Below, piece by piece: positions 56,979 to 64,000 of a stretch of DNA of 64,000 bases (its first letter is position 1; every line of letters starts with the position of its first letter). The position numbers and the translations under genes were made by a program. The notes below the pieces were generated by a model that had not been told where the DNA came from, did not search any database, and saw only the letters and a program-made list of their open reading frames with translations. The stretch is from assembly GCF_900104945.1 (NCBI RefSeq), contig NZ_LT629736.1, positions 868,001 through 932,000 on the forward strand, given 5' to 3'. The stretch is from Halopseudomonas xinjiangensis. Lineage in GTDB: Bacteria; Pseudomonadota; Gammaproteobacteria; Pseudomonadales; Pseudomonadaceae.

Positions 56979-59231
56979 GTGTCCGACTACGATTTTCGAC
57001 AGTTGAATGATAAAGAGTTCGAGGTGTTTTGTGCCGACCTTCTGGGGGTTGTGCACGGACACAGAATCGAACGATTTAAGCCCGGCAGAGATTCCGGTGT
57101 GGACGGACGTTTTTTTTCAAGCTCCGGTAAAGAAGTGATACTTCAGTGCAAACATTGGAGTAGTACGCCACTTGGAAATCTGATACGGACTCTCAAGAAG
57201 GCCGAGAAACCGAAATTAGAAAAGTTAAATCCAGAAAAATATATATTTGCAGTTTCTAATCCGTTATCCAGAAGTGATAAAGAGGAAATATTCAAAATTT
57301 TCGCTCCCTATATTTCCTCTGAGAGTGATATATACGGAAAGGAGGATTTGAATGATTTGCTGAGTAAGCACCCTGCAGTCGAAAGGCGACACTATAAACT
57401 TTGGCTACACAGCGCGTCTGTGATAGCCAATGTATTCAGTAGCGCCCTAATCGGAAGAAGCGAGCATTCTCTAAAGGAGATTGTCAGCACGTCAAGGATG
57501 TACGCGATTACATATAACCATGAGCGTGCGCTAACAATTCTTGAAAAATTGGGGGTTCTGATCATCTCTGGTGAGCCGGGTGTCGGAAAAACTACGCTCG
57601 CAAATCACCTCTGTTTAAAGTACGTGGCTGAAGGATACGAGTATTACAAGGTTTCCGACGACATTAAGGAGGTAGAGTCAGTATTCAATGCTAACGCCAA
57701 GCAGATATTTTATTTCGACGATTTTCTAGGTCGGAACTACCTTGATGCGCTGCGGGGGCACGAAGGTAGTCAAGTTACGCAATTCATAAGACGGATTTCC
57801 GCGAACAAAAAAATGCGGTTTGTGCTTACCTCTAGAAGCACTATCCTAAATCAAGGAAAACTACTATTCGATAGCTTTGAGCACGACAATCTGAAGCGGA
57901 ATGAGTTTGAATTGAGAATCAAGTCTCTATCTGAGATAGATAAGGCCAAAATCCTTTACAACCACATTTATCATTCAGGTATTGGTGATGATTACGTCGA
58001 GCAGTTATATGTTGACAAAAGATACAGAGCCGTTATCTCCCATCGTAATTTCAATCCGCGATTAATTAGCTATATCACCGATCCAGCAAGGTTAGAAAAT
58101 TGTCCTGCAGATGCTTATTGGCAGTACGTCGTTGCCTCTCTTGATGATCCATCTCAGATATGGGATAACCCATTTAGCGTGCAACTAGATGACTTTGGCA
58201 GAGCACTGGTTCTTTTTGTTGTATTGCACGGTTATGCAATCCACGAAAGTCAATTAGCAGAGGCGTATCAGTGCTTCGTGTCGTTGCCGAGCAGTCAAAG
58301 CTTGCAAGGTAGAAGAGACTATCTGACTAGCTTGCGTGTACTCACTGGCTCGTTTCTAAATAGGACAGTGTCTTCGGTCGGTCTACAAACGATAGATCTG
58401 TTCAACCCTTCAATTGGCGATTATGTTTTGCGACGTTACTCACGTGACGTGGCTTCGATTCAGACGGCTTTGATGTGTTTGAAAACTACGATGTCGCTAT
58501 ACACGCTTATCAGCTTGAGAAGATGGGAATATGTTTCCTATGCTCAGTATAAGCAAATTTGCCGAGCGCTCCTGAAGAATGCCCATGTCAGTGGGTATGA
58601 GGGTTTGAGGTGTTCTTATATCTCTAAATTAATTAGAATTTACATAGAGTTGTTTGGCGAGGGCGCTCGAGATGAGTCAGAAATTCAAGCTGCGGTTTTA
58701 CATTTGATAGCGGCTCGGCATGGCGAAATTAGTGAGGATTCATTTGTAGCGATGAAGTGGGCGGTCGAGGTTGAACTGATCGCACCGCTGGACGCTGCAA
58801 AGTTTGTCAGTGCTCATTACCAATTTGCTAGCTCCGATGAAGAAATAAGGTCGATCTCGGAGCTCATTGAAAAGTTCCCTAAAGGCTTTGAAGAATACAC
58901 AGCAGTAGGTGATGTCGTTAGGAGTCACGTCTTTAGCCTCATTTCCGAGAACTTTCTCGAATTCGTTGAAGCAAACGATGCGTTTTCAAAGGTCCAGTAC
59001 GGTGACTACGACTCAGCAAAGCAAGAGCTTGAGCATTTGCTCGCGGGAAAGCTGGATGAGCTGGGGATTTCCTACGACCAAACAAACATTTCCGAGATAG
59101 TCGGTTGTTACGATATTGCTTACGAGCTAGACAGGTATTTCGAGAATACCTTTGACACTGGCGATCGCAGCGTAGAAGGACCAATAGGTCTCATCATCGA
59201 CGAGATCGATGACCTGTTTGAAAAATCATAG
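56979..59231 (+). CDS. Mrr-type nuclease / STAND NTPase fusion (Avs-like defence protein)
   Basis: The 750-residue protein has an N-terminal Mrr-like PD-(D/E)xK nuclease (about 1-130) with DSGVDG (Asp42) and ILQCK (Gln56, Lys58). An NTPase module of the novel-STAND (nSTAND3-like) type follows: Walker A GEPGVGKTT (198-206), Walker B FYFDDF (244-249) and an arginine-bearing FVLTSR. The C-terminal 350 residues are helical and lack named motifs, the place for a sensor domain. I prefer the GTG at 56979, with GGAAGGAG 8 bases before it; a TTG three bases earlier is possible. Nuclease-STAND fusions act as antiviral sensors. Confidence 0.82.
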   Translation: MSDYDFRQLNDKEFEVFCADLLGVVHGHRIERFKPGRDSGVDGRFFSSSGKEVILQCKHWSSTPLGNLIRTLKKAEKPKLEKLNPEKYIFAVSNPLSRSDKEEIFKIFAPYISSESDIYGKEDLNDLLSKHPAVERRHYKLWLHSASVIANVFSSALIGRSEHSLKEIVSTSRMYAITYNHERALTILEKLGVLIISGEPGVGKTTLANHLCLKYVAEGYEYYKVSDDIKEVESVFNANAKQIFYFDDFLGRNYLDALRGHEGSQVTQFIRRISANKKMRFVLTSRSTILNQGKLLFDSFEHDNLKRNEFELRIKSLSEIDKAKILYNHIYHSGIGDDYVEQLYVDKRYRAVISHRNFNPRLISYITDPARLENCPADAYWQYVVASLDDPSQIWDNPFSVQLDDFGRALVLFVVLHGYAIHESQLAEAYQCFVSLPSSQSLQGRRDYLTSLRVLTGSFLNRTVSSVGLQTIDLFNPSIGDYVLRRYSRDVASIQTALMCLKTTMSLYTLISLRRWEYVSYAQYKQICRALLKNAHVSGYEGLRCSYISKLIRIYIELFGEGARDESEIQAAVLHLIAARHGEISEDSFVAMKWAVEVELIAPLDAAKFVSAHYQFASSDEEIRSISELIEKFPKGFEEYTAVGDVVRSHVFSLISENFLEFVEANDAFSKVQYGDYDSAKQELEHLLAGKLDELGISYDQTNISEIVGCYDIAYELDRYFENTFDTGDRSVEGPIGLIIDEIDDLFEKS

Positions 59232-59249
59232 TTTACGCGAAAAAAGAAA

Positions 59250-59345
59250 GATTGAACTGACCCCGATTTCCACGGACACCGGCCTAAGGGACAGTGTGCA
59301 ATCGTTCATACTCTAACGGCGTCACGTACGCCACGGGAAAAGGTG
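59250..59345 (-). pseudogene. IS3-family insertion sequence remnant (end of orfB plus terminal repeat)
   Basis: On the minus strand the frame reads VAYVTPLEYERLHTVP and a stop (59284-59286), which is the usual C-terminus of IS3-family OrfB transposases. The sequence then runs into TGTCCGTGGAAATCGGGGTC, which looks like the terminal repeat. The upstream part of the transposase is lost near 59345. A second copy of the terminal repeat alone lies at 61094-61121. Confidence 0.7.
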
Positions 59346-59481
59346 GCACACGGAAAAACGGAAAAGGGGACAGATTTATCTTTCCCTCTCCGGTAGCAAC
59401 ATCCTTGCGCCAGTTCACGGCCCCGCTCGCTGATCAAGGAGCCATCGGCTTCAGATGAAAGTCAGCCGGTTTCGAAAACCT

Positions 59482-60144
59482 TCATCTGCCCCGCGATTCG
59501 TCAACACTAGACGCGTGCCGGTCCGATAGGTAAGCGATAAACAGGGCGGATGCCGCCAGTATCGTGAGGCCAATGAAGTCGCCCTGCAGTAATGGCGTGG
59601 TACCTGTTTCTACTCCCCCAATCAGTACCAGCGCTGCCGCTGCGAGCAGATACAGCAGGTAGCCGGCAAGGCGCGGCAGAAGCTGCCCCTGGCGCAGACC
59701 TATCCATACCAGCCCTGTTGCCTCGATCGCCCAGGTGGCCGATGTCCACTCGGCATCCAGTGCGAGCGGGACGGCCAGTGTCGCAAACAGAATGCCTAGC
59801 CCGAGAAAGGACTCGTACAGCAGGCGCAATGGGTGATCCTCGGGGCGCCGAAGCGCTGCGGCAATCGCCAGATAGACTGCAGCCAGCACGACAGCGCTGA
59901 GTTCGATACCGTGATCGGTATGTTCGAGCAGGGCGTACTGCAATCCGAATACGACGATGGGCAAGCCAAACACCAGGCTGCCGTCTACCAGCCCTCTCAG
60001 CCTGGGTGGCTGGCGGAGCGCGAACAGAATCGAGACAGCCAGGTACAGAGCGAAGAAGGCCGCTATGAACAGCTGAGCTGACATGTAGTGTTCGGGACGG
60101 TACTGCATCAGGCACCACGCGCAGGTGATGCCGAAGGTAAACAC
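59482..60144 (-). pseudogene. Fragment of a DUF2339 membrane protein (C-terminal part)
   Basis: The 220-residue frame has six or seven hydrophobic segments and PLALDAEWTSATWAIEATGLVWIGLRQ, characteristic of DUF2339 proteins. Those are normally several times longer (commonly 800 residues or more). The 5' side ends at 60170 in a copy of the GGGGTCAGATGAA repeat, so the N-terminal part is missing. The remaining frame starts with a GTG without a good ribosome site. It is GC-rich like the core genome and was probably cut by the repeat/transposase element. Confidence 0.75.
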
Positions 60145-60184
60145 GAATCCGACCCAATTGTGAGAAATCGGGGTCAGATGAACA

Positions 60185-60402
60185 TTAATTCGTCTGGCTC
60201 TTCGGTGGTCGACCCGGTTTCCCTGCGCTGACTGATTGGCCGCTCAGCATCTCTATTTCGCGTTTGAACTTATCGTTCCCCAGAGCCAGACCGCTGAGCG
60301 TGGTGGTACGTATCGCCTCGACCAGGTGGTCCGGAAGTACTTCTTTGAATAATCGGCGATAGGCGGACTGCCGCTCCGCTTGGGTCTTTCCCAGCTGTTG
60401 AG
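60185..60402 (-). pseudogene. REP-associated transposase fragment, copy A
   Basis: About 72 C-terminal codons are nearly identical to the intact-looking copy at 61334-61933, ending KSQTN and a stop at 60185. Similarity stops at 60401, and a fresh GGGGTCAGATGAAC repeat begins at 60413. Confidence 0.8.
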
Positions 60403-60427
60403 GATGGAAATCGGGGTCAGATGAACA

Positions 60428-60760
60428 TTAATTCGTCTGGCTCTTCGGTGGTCGTCCTGGTTTCCCTGCGCTGACTGATTGCCCGCTCAGCATCTCTATG
60501 TCGCGTTTGAACTTATCGTTTCCCAGAGCCAGACCGCTGAGCGTGGTGGTACGTATCGCCTCGACCAAGTGGTCCGGAAGCACTTCCTTGAATAATTGGC
60601 GATAGGCGACCTGCCGCTCCGCTTGGGTGTTTCCCAGCTGTTGATAGAGTGCATGGGGCGAAACCAGTCGGGACGCTTTGCCAAACGCATTGGTTCGGTA
60701 GCTGCTCCAGCGGTAGTCGCCCGGAGCGGTCACCATCGCTGCTCGAACGGGGTTGAGCTC
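60428..60760 (-). pseudogene. REP-associated transposase fragment, copy B
   Basis: About 110 C-terminal codons (VTAPGDYRWSSYRTNAFGKA ... KSQTN) repeat the same gene end with a few substitutions. Similarity to the long copy ends near 60760, and the GGGGTCAGATGAA repeat follows at 60771. The HUH motif lies in the missing part, so this copy is dead. Confidence 0.82.
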
Positions 60761-60851
60761 CGCAAAAATTGGGGTCAGATGAAGATTAATTCTTTTCGAG
60801 GAGGAGCGGAAAATCGATCAGTTCAATGAATGCGTCATCCGCGGTATATGC

Positions 60852-61097
60852 GTGTGCGGTAACGCTTCATGCGAACTCAAAGAGAAGAGCTTATTCGCGC
60901 ATTCGTTCGTGCTTCCGATGATTTCTGGAGCGTTTTGGTTTATACCTCTAGTTTTCGCCGCGGTCGGAGTGAACGTTCTCTCGGAAGGTCTACGAAGACC
61001 CCCGCAGAAGGGTGAAATCACTCTGGAATCGCTGGCAGACCGCTCTCCTAGATTAGCGGCAAAAGCGATCAGACGATTACGGGATAAGCTGAGCTGA
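60852..61097 (+). CDS. Possible small membrane protein or gene fragment
   Basis: The 81-residue frame has one hydrophobic helix (FVLPMISGAFWFIPLVFAAVGVNVL) followed by a basic tail (RRPPQKGEITLE...KAIRRLRDKLS). No family recognised. It ends right before an IS3-type terminal repeat, so it may be the stump of a longer gene. The ribosome site is weak. Confidence 0.3.
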   Translation: MCGNASCELKEKSLFAHSFVLPMISGAFWFIPLVFAAVGVNVLSEGLRRPPQKGEITLESLADRSPRLAAKAIRRLRDKLS

Positions 61098-61333
61098 ACT
61101 GACCCCGGTTTCACGGACACCATAAAAAAGGTGCCAGGTTTATTTTTCCCCTTCGAAGGGAAATCGGGGTCAGATGAACAATAAAATCGTCTGGCTCTTC
61201 GAGGGAAATCGGGGTCAAAAAATATTGGGGTCAGATGAGCATCAATTCGTCTGACCTCCGCAGAAATCGTAGGGCAATTGGGGTCAGATGAAGGTTAGCC
61301 GGCTTCCGTGCGGAAATCGAGGTCAGATGAACA

Positions 61334-61933
61334 TTAATTCGTCTGACTCTTCGGTGGTCGACCTGGTTTCCCTGCGCTGACTGATTGCCCGCTCAGTATC
61401 TCTATTTCGCGTTTGAACTTATCGTTCCCCAGAGCCAGACCGCTGAGCGTGGTGGTACGTATCGCCTCGACCAGGTGGTCAGGAAGTACTTCTCTGAATA
61501 ATTGGCGATAGGCGGACTGCCGCTCCGCTTGGGTGCTTCCCAGCTGTTGATAGAGGGCATGGGGCGAGACCAGTCGAGACGCTTTGCCAAACGCGTTGGT
61601 TCGGTAGCTGCTCCAGCGGTAGTCGCCCGGGACGGTCACCATCGCTGCTCGAACGGGGTTCAGCTCTATATAGCGCTGGCACTGGAGTAGGTATCCATCG
61701 GAGTCGACCAGGCAGGACCGGTAGCGTCCTTCCCACAGGGTGCCGGTACGCCGGTGGCGATTGTTGAAATAACGGACATAGCGCCTCCCCAATGCCTGCA
61801 TCATCAATCCTATGCTTTCCGGGCCGGTCGGCGTAGCAAGTAGATGAATATGGTTGGTCATGAACACCCATGAATGAACGGCCACGCTGTATTCGTTTGA
61901 GTATTCGCATAACCACTGCCCGAAGGTGAACAT
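61334..61933 (-). mobile_element. REP-associated tyrosine transposase (RAYT), 5'-truncated copy C
   Basis: The 199-residue Y1-type (IS200-like) transposase shows the HUH motif in FMTNHIHLLATP and the typical QRYIELNPVRAAMV with its conserved Tyr, then WSSYRTNAFG. The first 40 or so residues usual for the family (the MxRxPR... strand) are absent: the frame starts with MFTFGQWL and a GGGGTCAGATGAA repeat lies 20 bases upstream. It may therefore be inactive. Such proteins move or maintain short palindromic repeats. Confidence 0.85.
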
Positions 61934-62264
61934 ATCTTGCTCGTCTGTGGAAATCGGGGTCAGATGAACATTAATTCTTCATTAATTCTTGGCAGGAATC
62001 GCCGAGGACGGGGAAGAACGCGAGCGGCGACTAGATCACAGAAAGCGGCAGAATACTCACCTAGAAATGTTCATCTGATCCAGATTTCCGGCCCCGATTT
62101 CCCGTGCCGATCCTGCAATGTTCATCTGACCAGCTTTCGCCGACTTTCCGGGTCGCTTTTCCGTGCTAGACAATCACATCGATACTGTGTTTTTATACAG
62201 CTGTGTGCTTTTGCCATGCTATACGAACACCACAACGCTAAGCGGACAATCCTTCATCCTTTGC

Positions 62265-62301
62265 GACGTCTGGACGTCCTTCTGGTTGACGTCCAGACGT
62301 C
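62265..62301. promoter_or_regulatory. Perfect inverted repeat of GACGTC units before the methyltransferase gene
   Basis: GACGTCTGGACGTC (62265-62278) and GACGTCCAGACGTC (62288-62301) are exact reverse complements with a 9-base spacer. Each arm contains two GACGTC palindromes, four in 37 bases. The repeat ends 9-42 bases before the possible starts of the methyltransferase. It looks like an operator or a methylation-sensitive control site. Confidence 0.7.
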
Positions 62302-62342
62302 AGGTTGATATGGTCTGCGAACCAAATCCTAGGCGAAAAACG

Positions 62343-63464
62343 ATGTCTTTAGCTCCCGGTGTCATACGTGATGCAATTATTGCTTTCCTACATACATTGG
62401 GCGACGACGCGTCATCCAAGGAGATTGCCGCCGGGATCTCGCGCACTTTAGGGCAGGTATCACCGTCCTCGGTCCGCTCGTACCTTGCTCTCAATACTCC
62501 CAAGATATTTGAACGCACCGGGCGAGGACGTTATCGCTTGCAGGGGCTTCCCCTGATCAATTCGTCCGGCGGCGGTAATTTTACACAGGAAAAAATAGGA
62601 CAAGCCACTTTGTATCGCGCTGACTGCTTCGACTGGTTAGCCTCGCAGGAACCTTGTTCAGTACATGCAGTCGTGACCGACCCGCCTTACGGTCTTGTCG
62701 AATACACTGCTAAAGAGACAACGAAGCTTCGCGCTGGTAAAGGAGGGGTATGGCGAATTCCTCCATCTTTTGATGGGCATACCAGGGCTCCGCTTCCACG
62801 TTTTACAGTCCTCGACGATCGGGACCGTCAGGCTCTCCATGCCTTTTTTACGAAGTTTGCTTTGCTTACTGCTCGGATCGTTGTGCCCGGCGCGAATGTA
62901 ATCATTGCGTCGAACCCTCTGCTTTCCCACATCGTCGCTGATGCGATGACTTCCGGAGGTCTAGAGCTCCGGGGATACGTCGCGCGCCAAGTGATGACCA
63001 TGAGAGGTGGCGATAGGCCGAAGAACGCACACGAGGAGTTCGAGGGCGTGTCGGTGATGCCTAGGTCTCAATGGGAACCATGGGTCGTATTGCGCAGGCC
63101 ACTCGAAGGGCGAGTGCAAGATAACTTGAGAAAATGGAAAACGGGGGGATTTAGAAGACCCAGTGTGGATAAGCCTTTCGGCGATGTCATACGGTCTCAT
63201 CCAACACCAGCAACTGAGAAGAAAATCGCGCCACACCCGTCCCTAAAGCCTCAGGCGTTCATGCGTCAATTAATCAGAGGCGTACTCCCTCTTGGGGAGG
63301 GAGTAGTCCTCGATCCATTCATGGGGGCGGGATCGACGCTCGCTGCCGCTAATGCTGTCGGCTATAAAAGCATAGGCGTGGAGTTGGACGAAGACTTTTA
63401 TCAGCTGGCAAAAAATGCGGTCCCTGAGCTATCTCATCTTCGTATCAAAAGCATTGAAGACTGA
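62343..63464 (+). CDS. DNA methyltransferase, beta-class (N4-cytosine/N6-adenine)
   Basis: The 373-residue protein has an N-terminal winged-helix-like segment (about 1-68: SSKEIAAGISRTL, SSVRSYLAL). Catalytic motif DPPY follows at 113-116, and the SAM-binding FMGAGST comes late at 326-332. Motif IV before motif I, with the recognition domain between, marks the beta class, often solitary or in type II systems. An ATG at 62310 is an alternative start. The next gene, converging from the other strand, looks like a nuclease, suggesting a restriction-modification pair. Confidence 0.9.
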   Translation: MSLAPGVIRDAIIAFLHTLGDDASSKEIAAGISRTLGQVSPSSVRSYLALNTPKIFERTGRGRYRLQGLPLINSSGGGNFTQEKIGQATLYRADCFDWLASQEPCSVHAVVTDPPYGLVEYTAKETTKLRAGKGGVWRIPPSFDGHTRAPLPRFTVLDDRDRQALHAFFTKFALLTARIVVPGANVIIASNPLLSHIVADAMTSGGLELRGYVARQVMTMRGGDRPKNAHEEFEGVSVMPRSQWEPWVVLRRPLEGRVQDNLRKWKTGGFRRPSVDKPFGDVIRSHPTPATEKKIAPHPSLKPQAFMRQLIRGVLPLGEGVVLDPFMGAGSTLAAANAVGYKSIGVELDEDFYQLAKNAVPELSHLRIKSIED

Positions 63465-63476
63465 GCCTGACGAGCC

Positions 63477-64000
63477 TTACCTCTTCTTTCTCGCTTTTGC
63501 CTCTGGCGCACGAGTCGAGGCATAGGAGGGGATTTTATAAACCCACCCTTCCCGAAGCTTTTTGACGCCCTCTGCGTGGAGGGTTGCAGTACGGGTGCCA
63601 AGCTCGCCTCGGGCGTTTTTGCGAAAATCATCCACTGTCACTTGCGCAATGTAGACCTCAGTAAATTGCATGGGAAAGCGGTCCGAGACAGGTTGGGTCT
63701 CGTTATCGACCTCGTAGACGAAAACACACATCCATTGTGTGCGCGCACCATGCGTATCAACCGCTCCACCTGTTTTTCTCGTGCTTTTGATTTCTACTCC
63801 TTGTTCTCCAGCTTTCACGGAGTCATTGGCGTAGATTCCTCGAACAATCAGATCGGGATGACCGTTGAAATACTGGTTTTCAACGAGCGCGCGGGAGGAT
63901 TTCGCTAATACTGCAGTGATCATGTCAGAGATCAAACCCGACATGATTGCTGGGCGAGTCATGTCGTCCAGACGTTGCAGGCCTTTACCAGACAGGGCCG
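63477..64000 (-). CDS. Probable restriction endonuclease, 5' part beyond the window
   Basis: At least 174 residues are open to the window edge, so an ATG at 63962 is probably internal. The segment GHPDLIVRGIY...GVEIKST fits the PD-(D/E)xK nuclease core (Asp, then E-x-K). The strand after it, WMCVFVYEVD, and a basic C-terminus follow. It ends 12 bases from the converging methyltransferase stop. The pairing with a methyltransferase supports a type II restriction enzyme; the target is unknown. Confidence 0.7.
   Translation of the reverse strand, partial: ALSGKGLQRLDDMTRPAIMSGLISDMITAVLAKSSRALVENQYFNGHPDLIVRGIYANDSVKAGEQGVEIKSTRKTGGAVDTHGARTQWMCVFVYEVDNETQPVSDRFPMQFTEVYIAQVTVDDFRKNARGELGTRTATLHAEGVKKLREGWVYKIPSYASTRAPEAKARKKR

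Larger units (their letters stand above)
60165..62130. repeat. Array of GGGGTCAGATGAA repeats
   Basis: The core GGGGTCAGATGA, usually inside AAATCGGGGTCAGATGAACA and often followed by TTAATTCGTCTG, occurs on the plus strand at about 60170, 60413, 60771, 61166, 61227, 61280, 61319 (one mismatch) and 61956, with a partial at 61211. Two inverted forms (GTTCATCTGA) lie near 62069 and 62118. Copies border every transposase fragment, so they are probably the sites the transposase recognises. The stretch 61098-61333 holds only repeats. Confidence 0.8.

Noticed and set aside
60165..62130. Possible CRISPR array formed by GGGGTCAGATGAA units
   Set aside because: Spacing is irregular (under 50 to over 600 bases), units are in both orientations, and the sequences between them are transposase fragments.

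Overview
The window reads as a chromosomal segment of a Pseudomonas-type gammaproteobacterium (Pseudomonas sensu lato; a Halopseudomonas-like lineage is possible but not proven). The reasons are the GC-rich coding sequence up to about 54.6 kb, REP-type repeats of the 'gtaggagcgg...' kind, and gene orders I know from Pseudomonas: lpd-sucC-sucD, nasS-nasT-nitrate transporter-kinase-nirB-nirD-nitrate reductase-cobA, rnt-pyrC-motY-argG, and nth-rnfEGDCBA-metG.

Layout. 0-8 kb: the end of lpd, sucCD, a DUF599 and a MAPEG membrane protein, a Gly/Thr-rich lipoprotein, two tandem PaaI-type thioesterases, a membrane protein, and htpG behind a near-perfect sigma-32 promoter. 8-18.6 kb: a periplasmic dienelactone-hydrolase-like protein, an RND adaptor and pump pair, an SLC23-like permease, a four-helix membrane protein, an Atm1-type ABC exporter and a SnoaL-like protein. 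18.6-30.4 kb (minus strand): a complete nitrate assimilation locus with siroheme methyltransferase, nitrate reductase, nitrite reductase, a phosphatase-kinase fusion, a nitrate transporter, and the NasS/NasT sensor-antiterminator pair. 30.4-34.1 kb: a fused TRAP permease and its TAXI binding protein. 34.3-46.2 kb: rnt, pyrC, motY, argG, gloA, dgt, mlaA, nth and small genes, broken up by REP clusters. 46.4-54.6 kb: the rnf electron-transport operon and metG.

From about 54.6 kb to the end the sequence becomes AT-richer and accessory. It holds a DUF262 + HEPN gene pair, an Mrr-nuclease/STAND-NTPase protein, a zone of mobile-element debris (an IS3-family remnant, a DUF2339 fragment, and three nested copies of a REP-associated transposase set among many copies of a short repeat), and a probable restriction-modification pair whose methyltransferase sits behind a perfect 14-bp inverted repeat made of GACGTC units. 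This part looks like a defence island.

The clearest regulatory result is in the nitrate locus. Three transcription units (nirB operon, nitrate transporter, nasS-nasT) each begin with a sigma-54-like -24/-12 box. In each it is followed by two hairpins with hexanucleotide loops carrying A at position 1 and G at position 4, and then a rho-independent terminator before the start codon. That is the arrangement expected for antitermination by the ANTAR protein NasT, and here it would include NasT's own operon. All functional statements rest on reading the sequence and on family knowledge; no database search was run.
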